DNA of 64,000 nt from Exiguobacterium sp. RIT594 (GCF_003339585.1 NZ_QPKF01000001.1:1829626-1893625), one strand, 5' to 3'; positions 36,614 to 45,782 are shown, counted from the first letter of the stretch. The notes: a model not told the origin generated them from the letters alone. Numbers and translations are program-made.

Positions 36614-37531
36614 ATGAAAAAGAAACTTTTAAGTGTAGCAGCAGTGGCAAGTGTATTCACATTAGCAGCATGTGGTTCAAATGACGAAGCTGTCATCAAC
36701 TACAAAGGCGGAGAAGTCAATAAAGCGGACGTTCAAGACGAGGCGTACCAAAAAGCAGGCGCACAAATTGCTTTCCAACAAACGATGAACAAACTGCTTG
36801 AAAAAGAATACGGTAAAAAAGTAACAGATAAAGAAGTAGAAGCTGAAGTCAAGAAAACAAAAGATCAGTTCCCAGATAAAGAACAGTTCAATACGACACT
36901 TCAAACAGCTGGCATTAAAAGCGAAAAAGAATTCGAAAAAGTGCTTCGGACACAAATGCTCTTAACAGAAGCAAAATCAGCAAAATCAAAAGTTACGGAT
37001 AAAGAAATCGAAGATCGTTTCAATCAGGAAAAAGTGGAAGTAAAAGCGAGCCACATTCTTGTTGAAAAAGAAGCAGATGCAAAAGCAATCAAGAAACAAC
37101 TTGATGAAGGCGGCGATTTCGCTAAAATCGCTAAAGCTAAATCAACGGATACTGGCAGCGCAACAAAAGGTGGAGATCTTGGATACTTCACAAAAGGTAA
37201 AATGGTCGAGGAATTCGAGAATTATGCGTTCAAGGATGGCGTTGAAGGTAAAATTTCTGACCCGATCAAAACACAATTCGGATATCACATCATTAAAGTA
37301 ACAGACCGTAAAGAGAAAAAAGACTTTACGCTCGAAAAAGAATCTGATCGAATCAAAAAGGCATTAGCTGAAGAAAAAGCAGCTCAAGTCAATCCAAACG
37401 ACATCTACCGTTCATTGATGAAGAAGTATGATGTTAAAATCGAGAACAAAGACTTCAAGGATGCGTTTGACCTCGATAAGCAAGAGCAACAACAAATGCA
37501 ACAACAGATGCAACAGCAACAGCAACAATAA
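36614..37531 (+). CDS. prsA: Foldase lipoprotein PrsA (parvulin-type prolyl isomerase)
   Basis: A 305-residue lipoprotein with a signal peptide and lipobox LAAC (lipidated Cys at about residue 20). A central parvulin domain is recognisable from KASHILVEKEADAKA to FGYHIIKVTDRK (about residues 138-240), flanked by helical foldase arms. PrsA assists folding of exported proteins on the outer membrane face. The C-terminus is a run of Gln and Met (QQMQQQMQ then poly-Gln), encoded by CAA/CAG repeats that could expand or contract. The ATG at 36614 follows TTAGGGGTG. The 210-base upstream stretch after the scoC terminator holds a likely promoter (CTGTCA-N17-TATGAT). It fits the window's secretion theme. 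Confidence 0.95.
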   Translation: MKKKLLSVAAVASVFTLAACGSNDEAVINYKGGEVNKADVQDEAYQKAGAQIAFQQTMNKLLEKEYGKKVTDKEVEAEVKKTKDQFPDKEQFNTTLQTAGIKSEKEFEKVLRTQMLLTEAKSAKSKVTDKEIEDRFNQEKVEVKASHILVEKEADAKAIKKQLDEGGDFAKIAKAKSTDTGSATKGGDLGYFTKGKMVEEFENYAFKDGVEGKISDPIKTQFGYHIIKVTDRKEKKDFTLEKESDRIKKALAEEKAAQVNPNDIYRSLMKKYDVKIENKDFKDAFDLDKQEQQQMQQQMQQQQQQ

Positions 37532-37535
37532 GCTT

Positions 37536-37575
37536 AAAAATCCCTGCTTCCATCTTGGAAGGCAGGGATTTTTTT
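37536..37575. terminator. Terminator between prsA and namA
   Basis: AAAAATCCCTGC pairs with GCAGGGATTTTT with T and A runs on both strands, between the convergent genes. Confidence 0.92.
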
Positions 37576-37594
37576 GGTTATGCTTTTATTCCTA

Positions 37595-38617
37595 TTAACG
37601 AATCGGAGCCCGTTCATATTGTTTCGGTAAACTGACCTCGTCTTTGAGTTCTGCTGCCGCATGGTAGACCCAGTAAGGTTGACGCAAAAGTTCACGAGCA
37701 AGCAGGATGACATCCGCCCGTTCACTGCGAATGATTTCTTCTGCAAGCGTCGCCGTCGTAATCAGACCGACGGCTCCTGTCTTGATTCCAGTGGCTTGTT
37801 TGATTTCAGCCGCATACGGCACTTGATAGCCGGGATACACGTCCGGAACTGCATTGGCAACAACCGCTCCAGAACTGCAATCGAGCAAATCGATCTTTCG
37901 TTTTAACAGTTCCTCCGCTAACGGAATATAATCCGTCGCCGTCATCCCGCCTGTTGCATGGTCTGCTGCTGAAATCCGGACCCATAATGACAAGTTGGTT
38001 TTTGCTTGAACTTCATCAATGATTTCAAGCAAAAAGCGCATCCGATTTTCCATTGATCCACCGTATTGATCTTGGCGTTTATTCGACAACGGGGATAAGA
38101 ATGTATTAATCAAATAGCCGTGCGCTCCATGTAATTCGATGAAATCATAACCCGCTTGTTCGACACGAAGTGCCGCCTCGACGAATTGTTGTCTGATGAC
38201 ATCGATTTCCTCCACAGTCAGTTCATGCGGATGGTCGTATGAATCATCAAATCCGATTGCTGATGGTGCGACAGGCGGTTTAGCCGTCGTACTTTTCCGC
38301 CCGGCGTGCGCCAGCTGAATGCCTGCTTTTGCCCCCGCCGCTTTCACTTGATCTGCAATTCGACGCAGTCCGTCGATATGTTCATCCGACCAAACACCTA
38401 GATCACCTGCTGAGATTCGTCCGTCCGGTGTGACAGCCGTTGCCTCTAGGATGACACCTCCAACGCCCCCAACAGCACGTGAGGCATAGTGTGTGACATG
38501 CCAATCGGTTACAAGGCCATCGTCTTTCGCACTATACATACACATTGGTGCCATGATGACACGATTCCGGAACGACAGTCCCCCGATTTGGATTGCTTCG
38601 AACAGTTTGGTTTTCAT
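37595..38617 (-). CDS. namA: NADPH dehydrogenase, old yellow enzyme family
   Basis: A 340-residue FMN flavoprotein of the YqjM type. Seen features are the N-terminal GLSFRNRVIMAPMCMYSAKDDG (with the Cys of the YqjM class), IQLAHAGRKS, the active-site HGAHGYLINTFLSPLSNKRQDQYGG block with catalytic His pair, and the C-terminal phosphate-binding GAVGLITT with the Arg finger region ARELLRQPYW. It reduces activated alkenes, perhaps in detoxifying reactive carbonyls. Start ATG at 38617 follows GAGGAGTGG. The longer open frame is unsupported. Confidence 0.93.
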   Translation of the reverse strand: MKTKLFEAIQIGGLSFRNRVIMAPMCMYSAKDDGLVTDWHVTHYASRAVGGVGGVILEATAVTPDGRISAGDLGVWSDEHIDGLRRIADQVKAAGAKAGIQLAHAGRKSTTAKPPVAPSAIGFDDSYDHPHELTVEEIDVIRQQFVEAALRVEQAGYDFIELHGAHGYLINTFLSPLSNKRQDQYGGSMENRMRFLLEIIDEVQAKTNLSLWVRISAADHATGGMTATDYIPLAEELLKRKIDLLDCSSGAVVANAVPDVYPGYQVPYAAEIKQATGIKTGAVGLITTATLAEEIIRSERADVILLARELLRQPYWVYHAAAELKDEVSLPKQYERAPIR

Positions 38618-38673
38618 GAATTCCACTCCTCTGATCAATTTCAAATTCTTTTGAATCACTTCAAGTCATCTCT

Positions 38674-39594
38674 TCATAGCTTGGGACGATAAAATGATCG
38701 ATTGTCTAACGCAAATGACCGTTCAGAAAATTGTCCGGGCTCGACATACTCAAGCAAACGGTCCATCATCGTCATCCGGGCATCCAGATTATCAATCAAA
38801 AATAATACTTCGGCTTCACGCATCTGTGGGGCGACAGCCGATCCCCACTCCGGACGACCATGGTGGCTCAGGACTAAATGTTGTAAGACCGTCAACACTT
38901 CTGCATCGATTTGTAACTCCGCCCCGACTTTTTCCAATTCTGCGACCATCAATGAGATATGCCCGACAAGCTTACCGGGAAGTGTGTATTCCGGTGTCAC
39001 AGGATCAGACAGCTCCTTGATTTTTGCGTAGTCATGCAGGACGACACCTGCAATCAACAAATCACGATTTAACGTAGGATAAAGACGGGCGATTTGGTCA
39101 GCCAGTTTTAGCATCGACAGGACATGATACGATAAACCGGAATAAAATGCATGGTGGTTTTTGACTGCAGCTGGATGTGTGAAATACGCATCGAAGTCCT
39201 TGATGACCAGATGCTTGACCAGCTTCTTCATCTCGGCATGTTGCATCGATTCGATGAAGCCAAGTACTTCCGTTTCAATCTGTTCCCGCGGAAGAGGAGC
39301 CGATTGAATGTAGTCTTCCACATTCGTATCGTCCAGGACAGTAATTTGCTTCAGTTTCAATTGTGTTCGTCCTCGGTAATCCATCACTTCACCTGCCGCG
39401 TGGACGATAAACTTCGGTGCATATTTTTCAAGATCACTCGTATCCCACATCTTTGTTTCAATTTCTCCCGTTTTATCTGCTAAAATCAATGTCAGATAAG
39501 GTTTTCCGTTTGCAGCAATTCCTTTTAATGCCTGCTTGATCATGACCCGTTGATCGAGCATTTCTCCAACTGCCAACTGACCGATACCTTTCAT
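38674..39594 (-). CDS. yhaM: 3'-5' exoribonuclease YhaM
   Basis: A 306-residue enzyme with an N-terminal OB-like nucleic-acid-binding domain (about 10-90) and a C-terminal HD phosphohydrolase domain. Metal ligands include the SGLSYHVLSML, GVVLHDYAKI and LSHHGRPEWGSAV histidine motifs. YhaM is a Firmicutes exonuclease acting on RNA and DNA ends. The ATG at 39594 is chosen because the more upstream ATG at 39606 lies directly on the weak AAAAGG site. It starts 56 bases upstream of namA on the same strand. Confidence 0.94.
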   Translation of the reverse strand: MKGIGQLAVGEMLDQRVMIKQALKGIAANGKPYLTLILADKTGEIETKMWDTSDLEKYAPKFIVHAAGEVMDYRGRTQLKLKQITVLDDTNVEDYIQSAPLPREQIETEVLGFIESMQHAEMKKLVKHLVIKDFDAYFTHPAAVKNHHAFYSGLSYHVLSMLKLADQIARLYPTLNRDLLIAGVVLHDYAKIKELSDPVTPEYTLPGKLVGHISLMVAELEKVGAELQIDAEVLTVLQHLVLSHHGRPEWGSAVAPQMREAEVLFLIDNLDARMTMMDRLLEYVEPGQFSERSFALDNRSFYRPKL

Positions 39595-39705
39595 TTCACA
39601 ACACATCCTTTTTATTTATCTAGACTCATTTTGATTTGGAACTGTTACATAGTTCTCTGACTGTCAGACGTCACTCTACCATTCTACTATATAGGAGCTC
39701 AAAAC

Positions 39706-40620
39706 ATGGAATCCGACTCACTCTTTACATGGCATCGTTTTTTAACACTTGCTGAATTTGAAGAATACTTTCATTCTGAAACACCAACCGATGCCTTTAA
39801 GTTGGACTGGCTGAATCAACTGTCGACAAAAGATATGAACTTTACCCGGGTCGAACTCGATTTATTGTACGGCTCCATCGTAACCTGGCAAAATCCGGCT
39901 GATAAAAGCGACCGCCGCTCCATCTGTTATTATCTTTCACCTACGGAACTGATTACAATCGGCTTATCGGAACATACGGTTTCCTTAATTGAACCGTTCG
40001 AGACTACGACTCCTTTCGAAGCTTTTTATGCCCTGTTATCTCTTCAAATGAATACCTACTTCCCGGGAATCGATGCTTTTGAAACCGAACTGTTTTTGAG
40101 ACAAGATGAGCTCCGGGGAAGCATCGACGAAAATTCGCTTGATAGCATTTTTGGCTTACGCGATACCATCGAAAACTGGTCCGACTTGGTCGTCCCGTTC
40201 CGTGAGCTTGTTTTAGCAGGTCCCGAAGCTTTCGTTCGGCAAAGTACGTATACGGATGCTTTACCTTACCAACTGGCCGAAAAACGGGTGCAACGTCTGT
40301 TGATGCTGATTGAACACTATCAAAAAGATATTGAAGTATTGCTCGATCTGTCGACAACCGTTTCGAACTTCAGAGGAAATGAAATCATGAAAGCTCTGAC
40401 GATTTTCACAGCTGTCGCCACACCGATGATGGCACTCGGTGCGATTTGGGGAATGAATTTTAAAAACATGCCCGAGCTTGACTGGAAATATGGATATGCC
40501 AGTGCCCTCTTTTTGATTTTCCTTACGACCGGCGGAATCTTTTATTGGATGAAACGCCGCGGCTGGTTAGGAGCGCTCGTCCGGATGCCGAATAAAAAAT
40601 CGCGACTAAAAAATAGATAA
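39706..40620 (+). CDS. CorA-family magnesium transporter
   Basis: A 304-residue CorA-like protein: a mostly cytosolic acidic N-terminal part, a long helix (residues about 195-235), then two C-terminal membrane helices. The hallmark GMN occurs in AIWGMNFKNMPELDWKYGYA, the loop between the helices that forms the ion filter. The very C-terminus is basic. Magnesium is the usual ion, but cobalt, nickel or zinc export are possible in divergent members. AGGAG precedes the ATG, and it is a single-gene unit before dinB. Confidence 0.9.
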   Translation: MESDSLFTWHRFLTLAEFEEYFHSETPTDAFKLDWLNQLSTKDMNFTRVELDLLYGSIVTWQNPADKSDRRSICYYLSPTELITIGLSEHTVSLIEPFETTTPFEAFYALLSLQMNTYFPGIDAFETELFLRQDELRGSIDENSLDSIFGLRDTIENWSDLVVPFRELVLAGPEAFVRQSTYTDALPYQLAEKRVQRLLMLIEHYQKDIEVLLDLSTTVSNFRGNEIMKALTIFTAVATPMMALGAIWGMNFKNMPELDWKYGYASALFLIFLTTGGIFYWMKRRGWLGALVRMPNKKSRLKNR

Positions 40621-40621
40621 C

Positions 40622-40635
40622 AGAACATAAGTTCG
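40622..40635. promoter_or_regulatory. LexA (DinR)-box-like operator of dinB
   Basis: AGAACATAAGTTCG keeps the core GAAC-N4-GTTC of the Bacillus SOS box (11 of 14 positions). A TATACT -10-like hexamer begins two bases after it. It lies 46 bases before dinB. Confidence 0.7.
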
Positions 40636-40682
40636 TTATACTAAGTGTAACGAATTAATGGATTGAAAGAAAGGAGGAGACG

Positions 40683-41765
40683 ATGATGGGACGAAAAATC
40701 ATTCATGTCGACATGGACGCGTTTTATGCTTCTGTCGAACAGCGCGATCGACCACATTTAAAAGGTGTTCCTGTCATCGTCGGTGGTCCTCCTCATGCGC
40801 GGGGTGTCGTTGCGACCTGTTCGTATGAAGCACGCAAATACGGCATTCACAGCGCGATGCCTTCACGGCGAGCATTCCAGCTCTGTCCGCGGGCCGTTTT
40901 TCTGCGTCCCCGTTTTGAAGTGTACCGTGAGGTCAGTGCCCAAATCATGGAGTTGTTTCTTGAGATCACACCTCTTGTCGAACCGCTGTCGTTAGATGAG
41001 GCCTATCTGGACGTCACAGAAAACAATCTGCAGATGACAAGTGCGACACATATTGCCCAGTACATCCTGGCTGAAATCAAAAGACGAACAGGTTTGACTG
41101 CTTCCGCCGGCGTATCGAACTCAAAGCTTGTCGCTAAAATTGCTTCCGGCCATCAAAAGCCAAACGGATTAACCGTGTTGCCTCCGGATGATGTTTTACC
41201 TTTTTTATCCGAATTAAAAATCGGGGATTTACACGGAGTCGGAAAAGTCACGGAGCAAACACTTCAGAAACATGGTTTCCAAACGGTCGCAGATATTCAA
41301 CAATCACCGATAGCTGAACTGCGGGGATTACTTGGTCGGGACCGGGGAACCGAACTGTATACGATGGCGCACGGTCAAGACGAGCGAATGGTCCGTCCGC
41401 ACCGGGAACGGAAATCCATCGGCTCTGAAAGTACGTTCGAAGAAGATACAGAAGATATCGATACCATTTTCGAAACGCTAAAACGCGAAGCATTGTCCGT
41501 CGTCAAAACACTGAACCAAAAAGAACTGGTCTGCCGAACCGTCACGATTAAATGGAAGACGGAAGATTTCCAGTCGCGCTCTAAACGTTATACGTTTTTA
41601 GAAGAAACGGCTGATGAAGAAACGTTGCTCCGGGTGACGACCAAACTGTTTAATGAAATTGAATTTAAAGGTCCGATCCGCCTGATTGGTATGAGCGTCA
41701 GTCATCTTGAAACCCCACCCCTCTCCAAACAATTAACGTGGCAAGACATTGATTCCTACTTGTAA
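40683..41765 (+). CDS. dinB: DNA polymerase IV (Y-family)
   Basis: A 360-residue translesion polymerase. Motifs: the N-terminal IIHVDMDAFYASVEQRD catalytic Asp set, PVIVGG, the active-site PLSLDEAYLDVT (Asp-Glu), the thumb SAGVSNSKLVAKIASGHQKPNG and helix-hairpin-helix region LKIGDLHGVGKVT, followed by the little finger domain. Two neighbouring ATGs (40683 and 40686) follow AAAGGAGGAG. An SOS box covers its promoter, so DNA damage probably induces it. Confidence 0.96.
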   Translation: MMGRKIIHVDMDAFYASVEQRDRPHLKGVPVIVGGPPHARGVVATCSYEARKYGIHSAMPSRRAFQLCPRAVFLRPRFEVYREVSAQIMELFLEITPLVEPLSLDEAYLDVTENNLQMTSATHIAQYILAEIKRRTGLTASAGVSNSKLVAKIASGHQKPNGLTVLPPDDVLPFLSELKIGDLHGVGKVTEQTLQKHGFQTVADIQQSPIAELRGLLGRDRGTELYTMAHGQDERMVRPHRERKSIGSESTFEEDTEDIDTIFETLKREALSVVKTLNQKELVCRTVTIKWKTEDFQSRSKRYTFLEETADEETLLRVTTKLFNEIEFKGPIRLIGMSVSHLETPPLSKQLTWQDIDSYL

Positions 41766-41822
41766 AATGAATATCTATTCATTACACTTAAGTTAGTCAT
41801 TTCGGATAAGGAGGAATCAGCC

Positions 41823-42041
41823 ATGCTTTATACGATTACCGCATTTTCAGATCGAGGACAAACGTTACTGGATGATACCTTTGACGCTCCCTCCGATTCT
41901 GAGGCACGCCAAGAAGGTATCCGCCGTCTGAAAGAAGCAGACTTGGAGCACCGCGGGGCACGTGTGACCCGCGCCGGACAACTGATTCATTTTGAACGGG
42001 CTTACCTCCCACGCCTGGTTCCAATGGAAAAAACATCATAA
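41823..42041 (+). CDS. Small YhzD-like protein
   Basis: A 72-residue cytosolic protein beginning MLYTITAFSDRGQTLLDD and rich in Arg and Glu. It has a clear AAGGAGG site at correct spacing and a terminator directly after the stop, which supports it as a real gene. The pattern (a predicted strand, a charged helix EARQEGIRRLKEADLEH, a strand) resembles B. subtilis YhzD. That call is tentative and the function is unknown. It may be cotranscribed with dinB, 57 bases upstream. Confidence 0.6.
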   Translation: MLYTITAFSDRGQTLLDDTFDAPSDSEARQEGIRRLKEADLEHRGARVTRAGQLIHFERAYLPRLVPMEKTS

Positions 42042-42081
42042 AAAAAAGCCTCGTTCCGATGAAACGGAAGCGAGGCTTTTT
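42041..42081. terminator. Bidirectional terminator
   Basis: AAAAAGCCTCG pairs with CGAGGCTTTTT with A and T runs on both sides, between the YhzD-like gene and the convergent yheA. Confidence 0.92.
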
Positions 42082-42088
42082 CATGATG

Positions 42089-42466
42089 TTACTGAACGTC
42101 GTCTTGATTTTGTTCCATCATTGGTGCGTATAGTTCTTCGAGTGGCTTCATGATAATCTGTGTCACTTCCGTCAACATCGTGTGCATACGTTGTTCTTCC
42201 TGCATCAGTTGACCAATCAATGGATTGTTTTGGACTTCCAGCATCTTCGCTTGTGCCGATGCCATGTCCTCAGGTGTGATTTCTTCACCTTGCATTTGTT
42301 TTTGTTGTAACTCAAGTTGCACGTTGCGGAATGAAGCGAATAGCTCATTTGACATTGGATCCGCATTGACTTGCGCGTACAAATCCTTCAGTGTCGTGTA
42401 TTCTGATGTTTCGCGTAGTGCACGTTCTAGCGTGTAAGCATGATCGTATAAGTTTGTTTCAGACAT
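42089..42466 (-). CDS. yheA: YlbF/YheA-type regulator-like protein
   Basis: A 125-residue highly helical protein of the YlbF/YmcA/YheA group: MSETNLYDHAYTLERALRETSEY and the repeated Met/Gln-rich helical segments. YlbF and YmcA are partners of RNase Y in Bacillus, but YheA itself is uncharacterised. The ATG at 42466 follows GGAGGGTTT, with a longer frame rejected. It lies 20 bases downstream of yheB, the same pair as in Bacillus. Confidence 0.8.
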   Translation of the reverse strand: MSETNLYDHAYTLERALRETSEYTTLKDLYAQVNADPMSNELFASFRNVQLELQQKQMQGEEITPEDMASAQAKMLEVQNNPLIGQLMQEEQRMHTMLTEVTQIIMKPLEELYAPMMEQNQDDVQ

Positions 42467-42486
42467 GTGTAAACCCTCCAATTTAG

Positions 42487-43623
42487 TTAAACGATAAGAA
42501 GTATCGCTTGTATCATTCCAATTAAACCACCTAATAGTCCTCCAAGCCAAGTGATAGCCCGGAATTCCCGTCTTGAAATCGACAAGACGATTTCTTCCAG
42601 ATACGCGGTATCGAGTAAATCGACTTCCTCACGAACAATCGTTTCGAGATCAAGTGTCGCCATGATTCGTTCGACTTGTTCGACCAGACGGACTACCACT
42701 TGTTTAGAAAGCATCGGAACCATTTCTTGACTGATCCGGGCTTCAAGCGGTTGCAGTAGTTGATATAATTGCGTATCCAATAATTTCGTCAATGGGATAC
42801 GCGTTAAAATTTCTGATTTCATCCGCTCGATGATTTGTCGTTCCGTCTCCGCTCCAAGCAGTTCTTCAACCGGCCGCTCCAGTAACACACTGATTTCTTG
42901 TTCGACCATTTCACTGATGAACCGGTGTGTCGACTTTCCTTGTATTACCCGTTTGAGTTCCGGTTGAATCATTTCCACGAGATTGACATTAGCCAGCAGC
43001 ATTCCGAACATGCCTCCGCCTAATTTACTTTGAATGAACTGAGCGACTGTTTCTTCCAGTTTCATTTTTCCCGCCGGACTGTCAAAGTACTGTTCAGTCT
43101 GGTGAAGTAATGCTGCAACAATCCCGGGAACCGCTTCTTTGATTTTTGTCGTTCCGCCATCCCCGATGACTTCTGTTAAACGTGCTGTTTTAATCGAAAC
43201 AGCCATCGTTGCCAGTTCCTGGTCGATTCGTTGTTCGATTTGTTGTTGTAATTTCCCTTCCGGATTCGCAACAAACCGTTCAGCAATTTCGCGAATCGTT
43301 TTCGTCGAGCGCGTCCACTTCTGTAACTCCTGCTGAATCATCCGGGTAATGGCTTCATATACGACCGGTTGCTGAAGCCGCTTGCTGATTCCTTCCGGAG
43401 TCAATAAATGTTTGACGACTGTTCGTCCGAGATTCGCCGCTAGTTCGTCACGACGTTTTGGAATTAGTCCCGGTGTAAATGGAATCCGGTACTTGCCGAT
43501 ATACTTTGCTTCAAGCGGACGAAATAACATCCGGATTGCAAGATGATTGGTGATTGCTCCAATCAATGCTCCAATGATGATCATTCCAATCATCTTTATG
43601 ACTAAATCAACTTCTACTTGCAT
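42487..43623 (-). CDS. yheB: DUF445-family membrane protein YheB
   Basis: A 378-residue protein with an N-terminal membrane helix (MIGMIIIGALIGAITNHLAIRMLFRP, typical DUF445 start), a large amphipathic helical middle with repeated Glu-Gln-Ile blocks, and a C-terminal helix (WLGGLLGGLIGMIQAILLIV). The N-x-x-A-I-x-M-L-F-R-P segment and the RIPFTPGLIPKRRDELA block are conserved in this family. Function unknown. It pairs with yheA. Confidence 0.88.
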   Translation of the reverse strand: MQVEVDLVIKMIGMIIIGALIGAITNHLAIRMLFRPLEAKYIGKYRIPFTPGLIPKRRDELAANLGRTVVKHLLTPEGISKRLQQPVVYEAITRMIQQELQKWTRSTKTIREIAERFVANPEGKLQQQIEQRIDQELATMAVSIKTARLTEVIGDGGTTKIKEAVPGIVAALLHQTEQYFDSPAGKMKLEETVAQFIQSKLGGGMFGMLLANVNLVEMIQPELKRVIQGKSTHRFISEMVEQEISVLLERPVEELLGAETERQIIERMKSEILTRIPLTKLLDTQLYQLLQPLEARISQEMVPMLSKQVVVRLVEQVERIMATLDLETIVREEVDLLDTAYLEEIVLSISRREFRAITWLGGLLGGLIGMIQAILLIV

Positions 43624-43693
43624 AGATCCTCGTTCCTTCCGATTTTGGTATTGTGGTAAAGTCTTAGTAGAACTTTTTAGGGAGGCGCCTCGT

Positions 43694-44527
43694 ATGTTAC
43701 ATCAATTAACCATCTTATTTAAGGATCATCTCTCCACCGATCCTACCGTGTACTGTACCGATAAGTATACCGTATATCAGTTAGCCGATGGACTTCGTTT
43801 CGGGATTGAAAATATGGTTCTTACCCCTCGTGAACTCGACTTACTCGACCTGATTGCAGAACGGGTCGTTACATCCGATTCCAATCAGATTGTCTCGTGG
43901 CGTCGGCGGCTGGAACAACAGCAAAGCGAAGAAGCAGAGCCGTTTCGGATGATCCATTTCCTATTTGAACAGCTTGACGTCCGGACCGGCGAAGATTTAC
44001 AACAACTGCTGACATCTTTTTTTCATCCGTCGAGTTGGATCGTTCCGTTGACGTCCAATCGTCTTGTCGTCATCGAACGGGAAGAGTCTGTCTCAGAAAA
44101 TGATTTACATGATTTTTTCACGGCTCTTCAGTCTGATTTCCTGATGGACGGCAAGGTATTAATCGGACAACAACGTCAATCCGGAGATTTAGCAGGGCAG
44201 TTTCGATTGGAACAAGCTGCCTTGCGTGAACTTCCCTTATTACACATCGAACGTTTTCTGCCTGCCCTGATGCGGTTGACGTTACTGTCGACAGATATCC
44301 GTAACGATTTGATTGAACGGTTCATTACACCGCTTGAACACGAATCGCGCGAGACAATTGATGCCTTTTGCCGCGCCAACTTAAATGTTTCACTGACGGC
44401 CAAACATCTTTTTTTACATCGAAACAGTCTACAGTACCGGCTCGACCGATTGACAGAACAGACGGAAATCGATATCCGCTCGTTTGAGGGTGCGATGTTC
44501 CTTTATACGCTTCTTCTTGTAGCATAG
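43694..44527 (+). CDS. PucR-family transcriptional regulator (YxkF-like)
   Basis: A 277-residue protein with a variable N-terminal region (about 1-200) and a C-terminal PucR-type helix-turn-helix (DAFCRANLNVSLTAKHLFLHRNSLQYRLDRL, residues about 222-252). GGGAGGCG lies before the ATG at 43694. In B. subtilis a YxkF regulator lies beside msmX, and here the regulator ends 122 bases before msmX on the same strand. It may sense a carbon or nitrogen metabolite. Its ligand and targets are not readable. Confidence 0.78.
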   Translation: MLHQLTILFKDHLSTDPTVYCTDKYTVYQLADGLRFGIENMVLTPRELDLLDLIAERVVTSDSNQIVSWRRRLEQQQSEEAEPFRMIHFLFEQLDVRTGEDLQQLLTSFFHPSSWIVPLTSNRLVVIEREESVSENDLHDFFTALQSDFLMDGKVLIGQQRQSGDLAGQFRLEQAALRELPLLHIERFLPALMRLTLLSTDIRNDLIERFITPLEHESRETIDAFCRANLNVSLTAKHLFLHRNSLQYRLDRLTEQTEIDIRSFEGAMFLYTLLLVA

Positions 44528-44535
44528 TGACCAAA

Positions 44536-44549
44536 TGATAACGTTTACA
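44536..44549 (+). promoter_or_regulatory. cre site upstream of msmX
   Basis: TGATAACGTTTACA fits the cre consensus TGWNANCGNTNWCA at every constrained position, eight bases after the regulator stop and about 100 before msmX. Confidence 0.75.
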
Positions 44550-44649
44550 TTCAGGCATGTTGTCCATATGATTTTTGTACCAGTTCTCCTATACTAAGTC
44601 TTGTAAGCGTTATAGTAACCGATTACTTAATTTACAGGAGGATGTACAC

Positions 44650-45756
44650 ATGGCAGATATTCGTCTTGAGCATATTGATAAAGTTTATTCAGGAACAGCA
44701 AAAGCAGTGGATGATTTTAACCTTCATATTAAAGATAAGGAATTCATCGTTTTTGTCGGACCATCAGGTTGCGGTAAATCGACGACACTACGAATGATTG
44801 CCGGTCTCGAAGAAATTTCAGGCGGAGATTTCGTGATCGATGGAAAACGAATGAATGATGTAGCACCTAAAGATCGCGATATCGCGATGGTCTTCCAGAA
44901 CTACGCCCTTTATCCACATATGAACGTCTTTGACAACATGGCTTTTGGTCTGAAACTCCGGAAGTTCCCGAAAGACGAAATCAAACAGCGTGTCGACAAT
45001 GCCGCACGTATTCTCGGACTCGAAGAATACCTGGAGCGTAAACCGAAAGCCCTCTCTGGTGGACAACGCCAACGTGTTGCCATCGGTCGTGCCATCGTCC
45101 GTGATGCAAAAGTCTTCTTGATGGATGAGCCGCTCTCGAACTTGGATGCTAAACTACGTGTTCAGATGCGTAAGGAAATCATCCAGTTGCACAAACGTCT
45201 TGAAACGACGACGATTTATGTTACGCACGATCAGACGGAAGCGATGACCCTTGCGACTCGGATCGTCATCATGAAAGCCGGTCTGATCCAACAAGTCGGA
45301 ACTCCAAAAGAAGTCTACGACCACCCGGATAACATGTTCGTTGCTGGTTTCATCGGTTCTCCTTCGATGAACTTCCTGACAGGTAAACTTGCGGAAGACG
45401 GTCTTTTCCATGTCACAGGCACAGAAGAGAAATTCGAAGTGCCTGAAGGCAAGATGAAAGTTCTCCGCGAACGCGGCTATACAAGTAAGGATCTTGTTCT
45501 CGGAATCCGTCCGGAAGATATCCATGCTGAATTGATCTACCAAGACACACAAACAGCTCACCGCTTCCCGGCACATATCGAAGTATCTGAGCTCATGGGA
45601 GCCGAGTCTTATCTCTATTCAAAAGTCGGTAACCAAGCGTTCACAGCACGTGTTGACTCGCGTTCACACGTCGAGATGGGTTCAGATTTAGATCTCTTCT
45701 TCGACATGACAAAAGCGCATTTCTTCGATGCTGCAACAGAAGCAACAATCCGTTAA
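44650..45756 (+). CDS. msmX: Sugar ABC transporter ATP-binding protein MsmX
   Basis: A 368-residue multi-sugar ABC ATPase with Walker A VGPSGCGKSTTLRMIAG, signature LSGGQRQRVAIGRAIV, Walker B VFLMDEPLSNLDAKLR, H-loop YVTHDQTEAMT and a C-terminal TOBE/MalK-like regulatory domain (about 240-368). In Bacillus, MsmX is shared by several sugar ABC importers, since their operons lack ATPases. The ATG at 44650 follows ACAGGAGGATG, and the ORF open further upstream is rejected. A cre site and the adjacent PucR-like regulator imply carbon control. Confidence 0.95.
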   Translation: MADIRLEHIDKVYSGTAKAVDDFNLHIKDKEFIVFVGPSGCGKSTTLRMIAGLEEISGGDFVIDGKRMNDVAPKDRDIAMVFQNYALYPHMNVFDNMAFGLKLRKFPKDEIKQRVDNAARILGLEEYLERKPKALSGGQRQRVAIGRAIVRDAKVFLMDEPLSNLDAKLRVQMRKEIIQLHKRLETTTIYVTHDQTEAMTLATRIVIMKAGLIQQVGTPKEVYDHPDNMFVAGFIGSPSMNFLTGKLAEDGLFHVTGTEEKFEVPEGKMKVLRERGYTSKDLVLGIRPEDIHAELIYQDTQTAHRFPAHIEVSELMGAESYLYSKVGNQAFTARVDSRSHVEMGSDLDLFFDMTKAHFFDAATEATIR

Positions 45757-45782
45757 TTTTCAAGAGTCCAGCAACTGAAGTC

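Noticed and set aside
37480..37531. Microsatellite unrelated to coding
   Set aside because: The CAA/CAG run is in frame and forms the Gln-rich end of PrsA.
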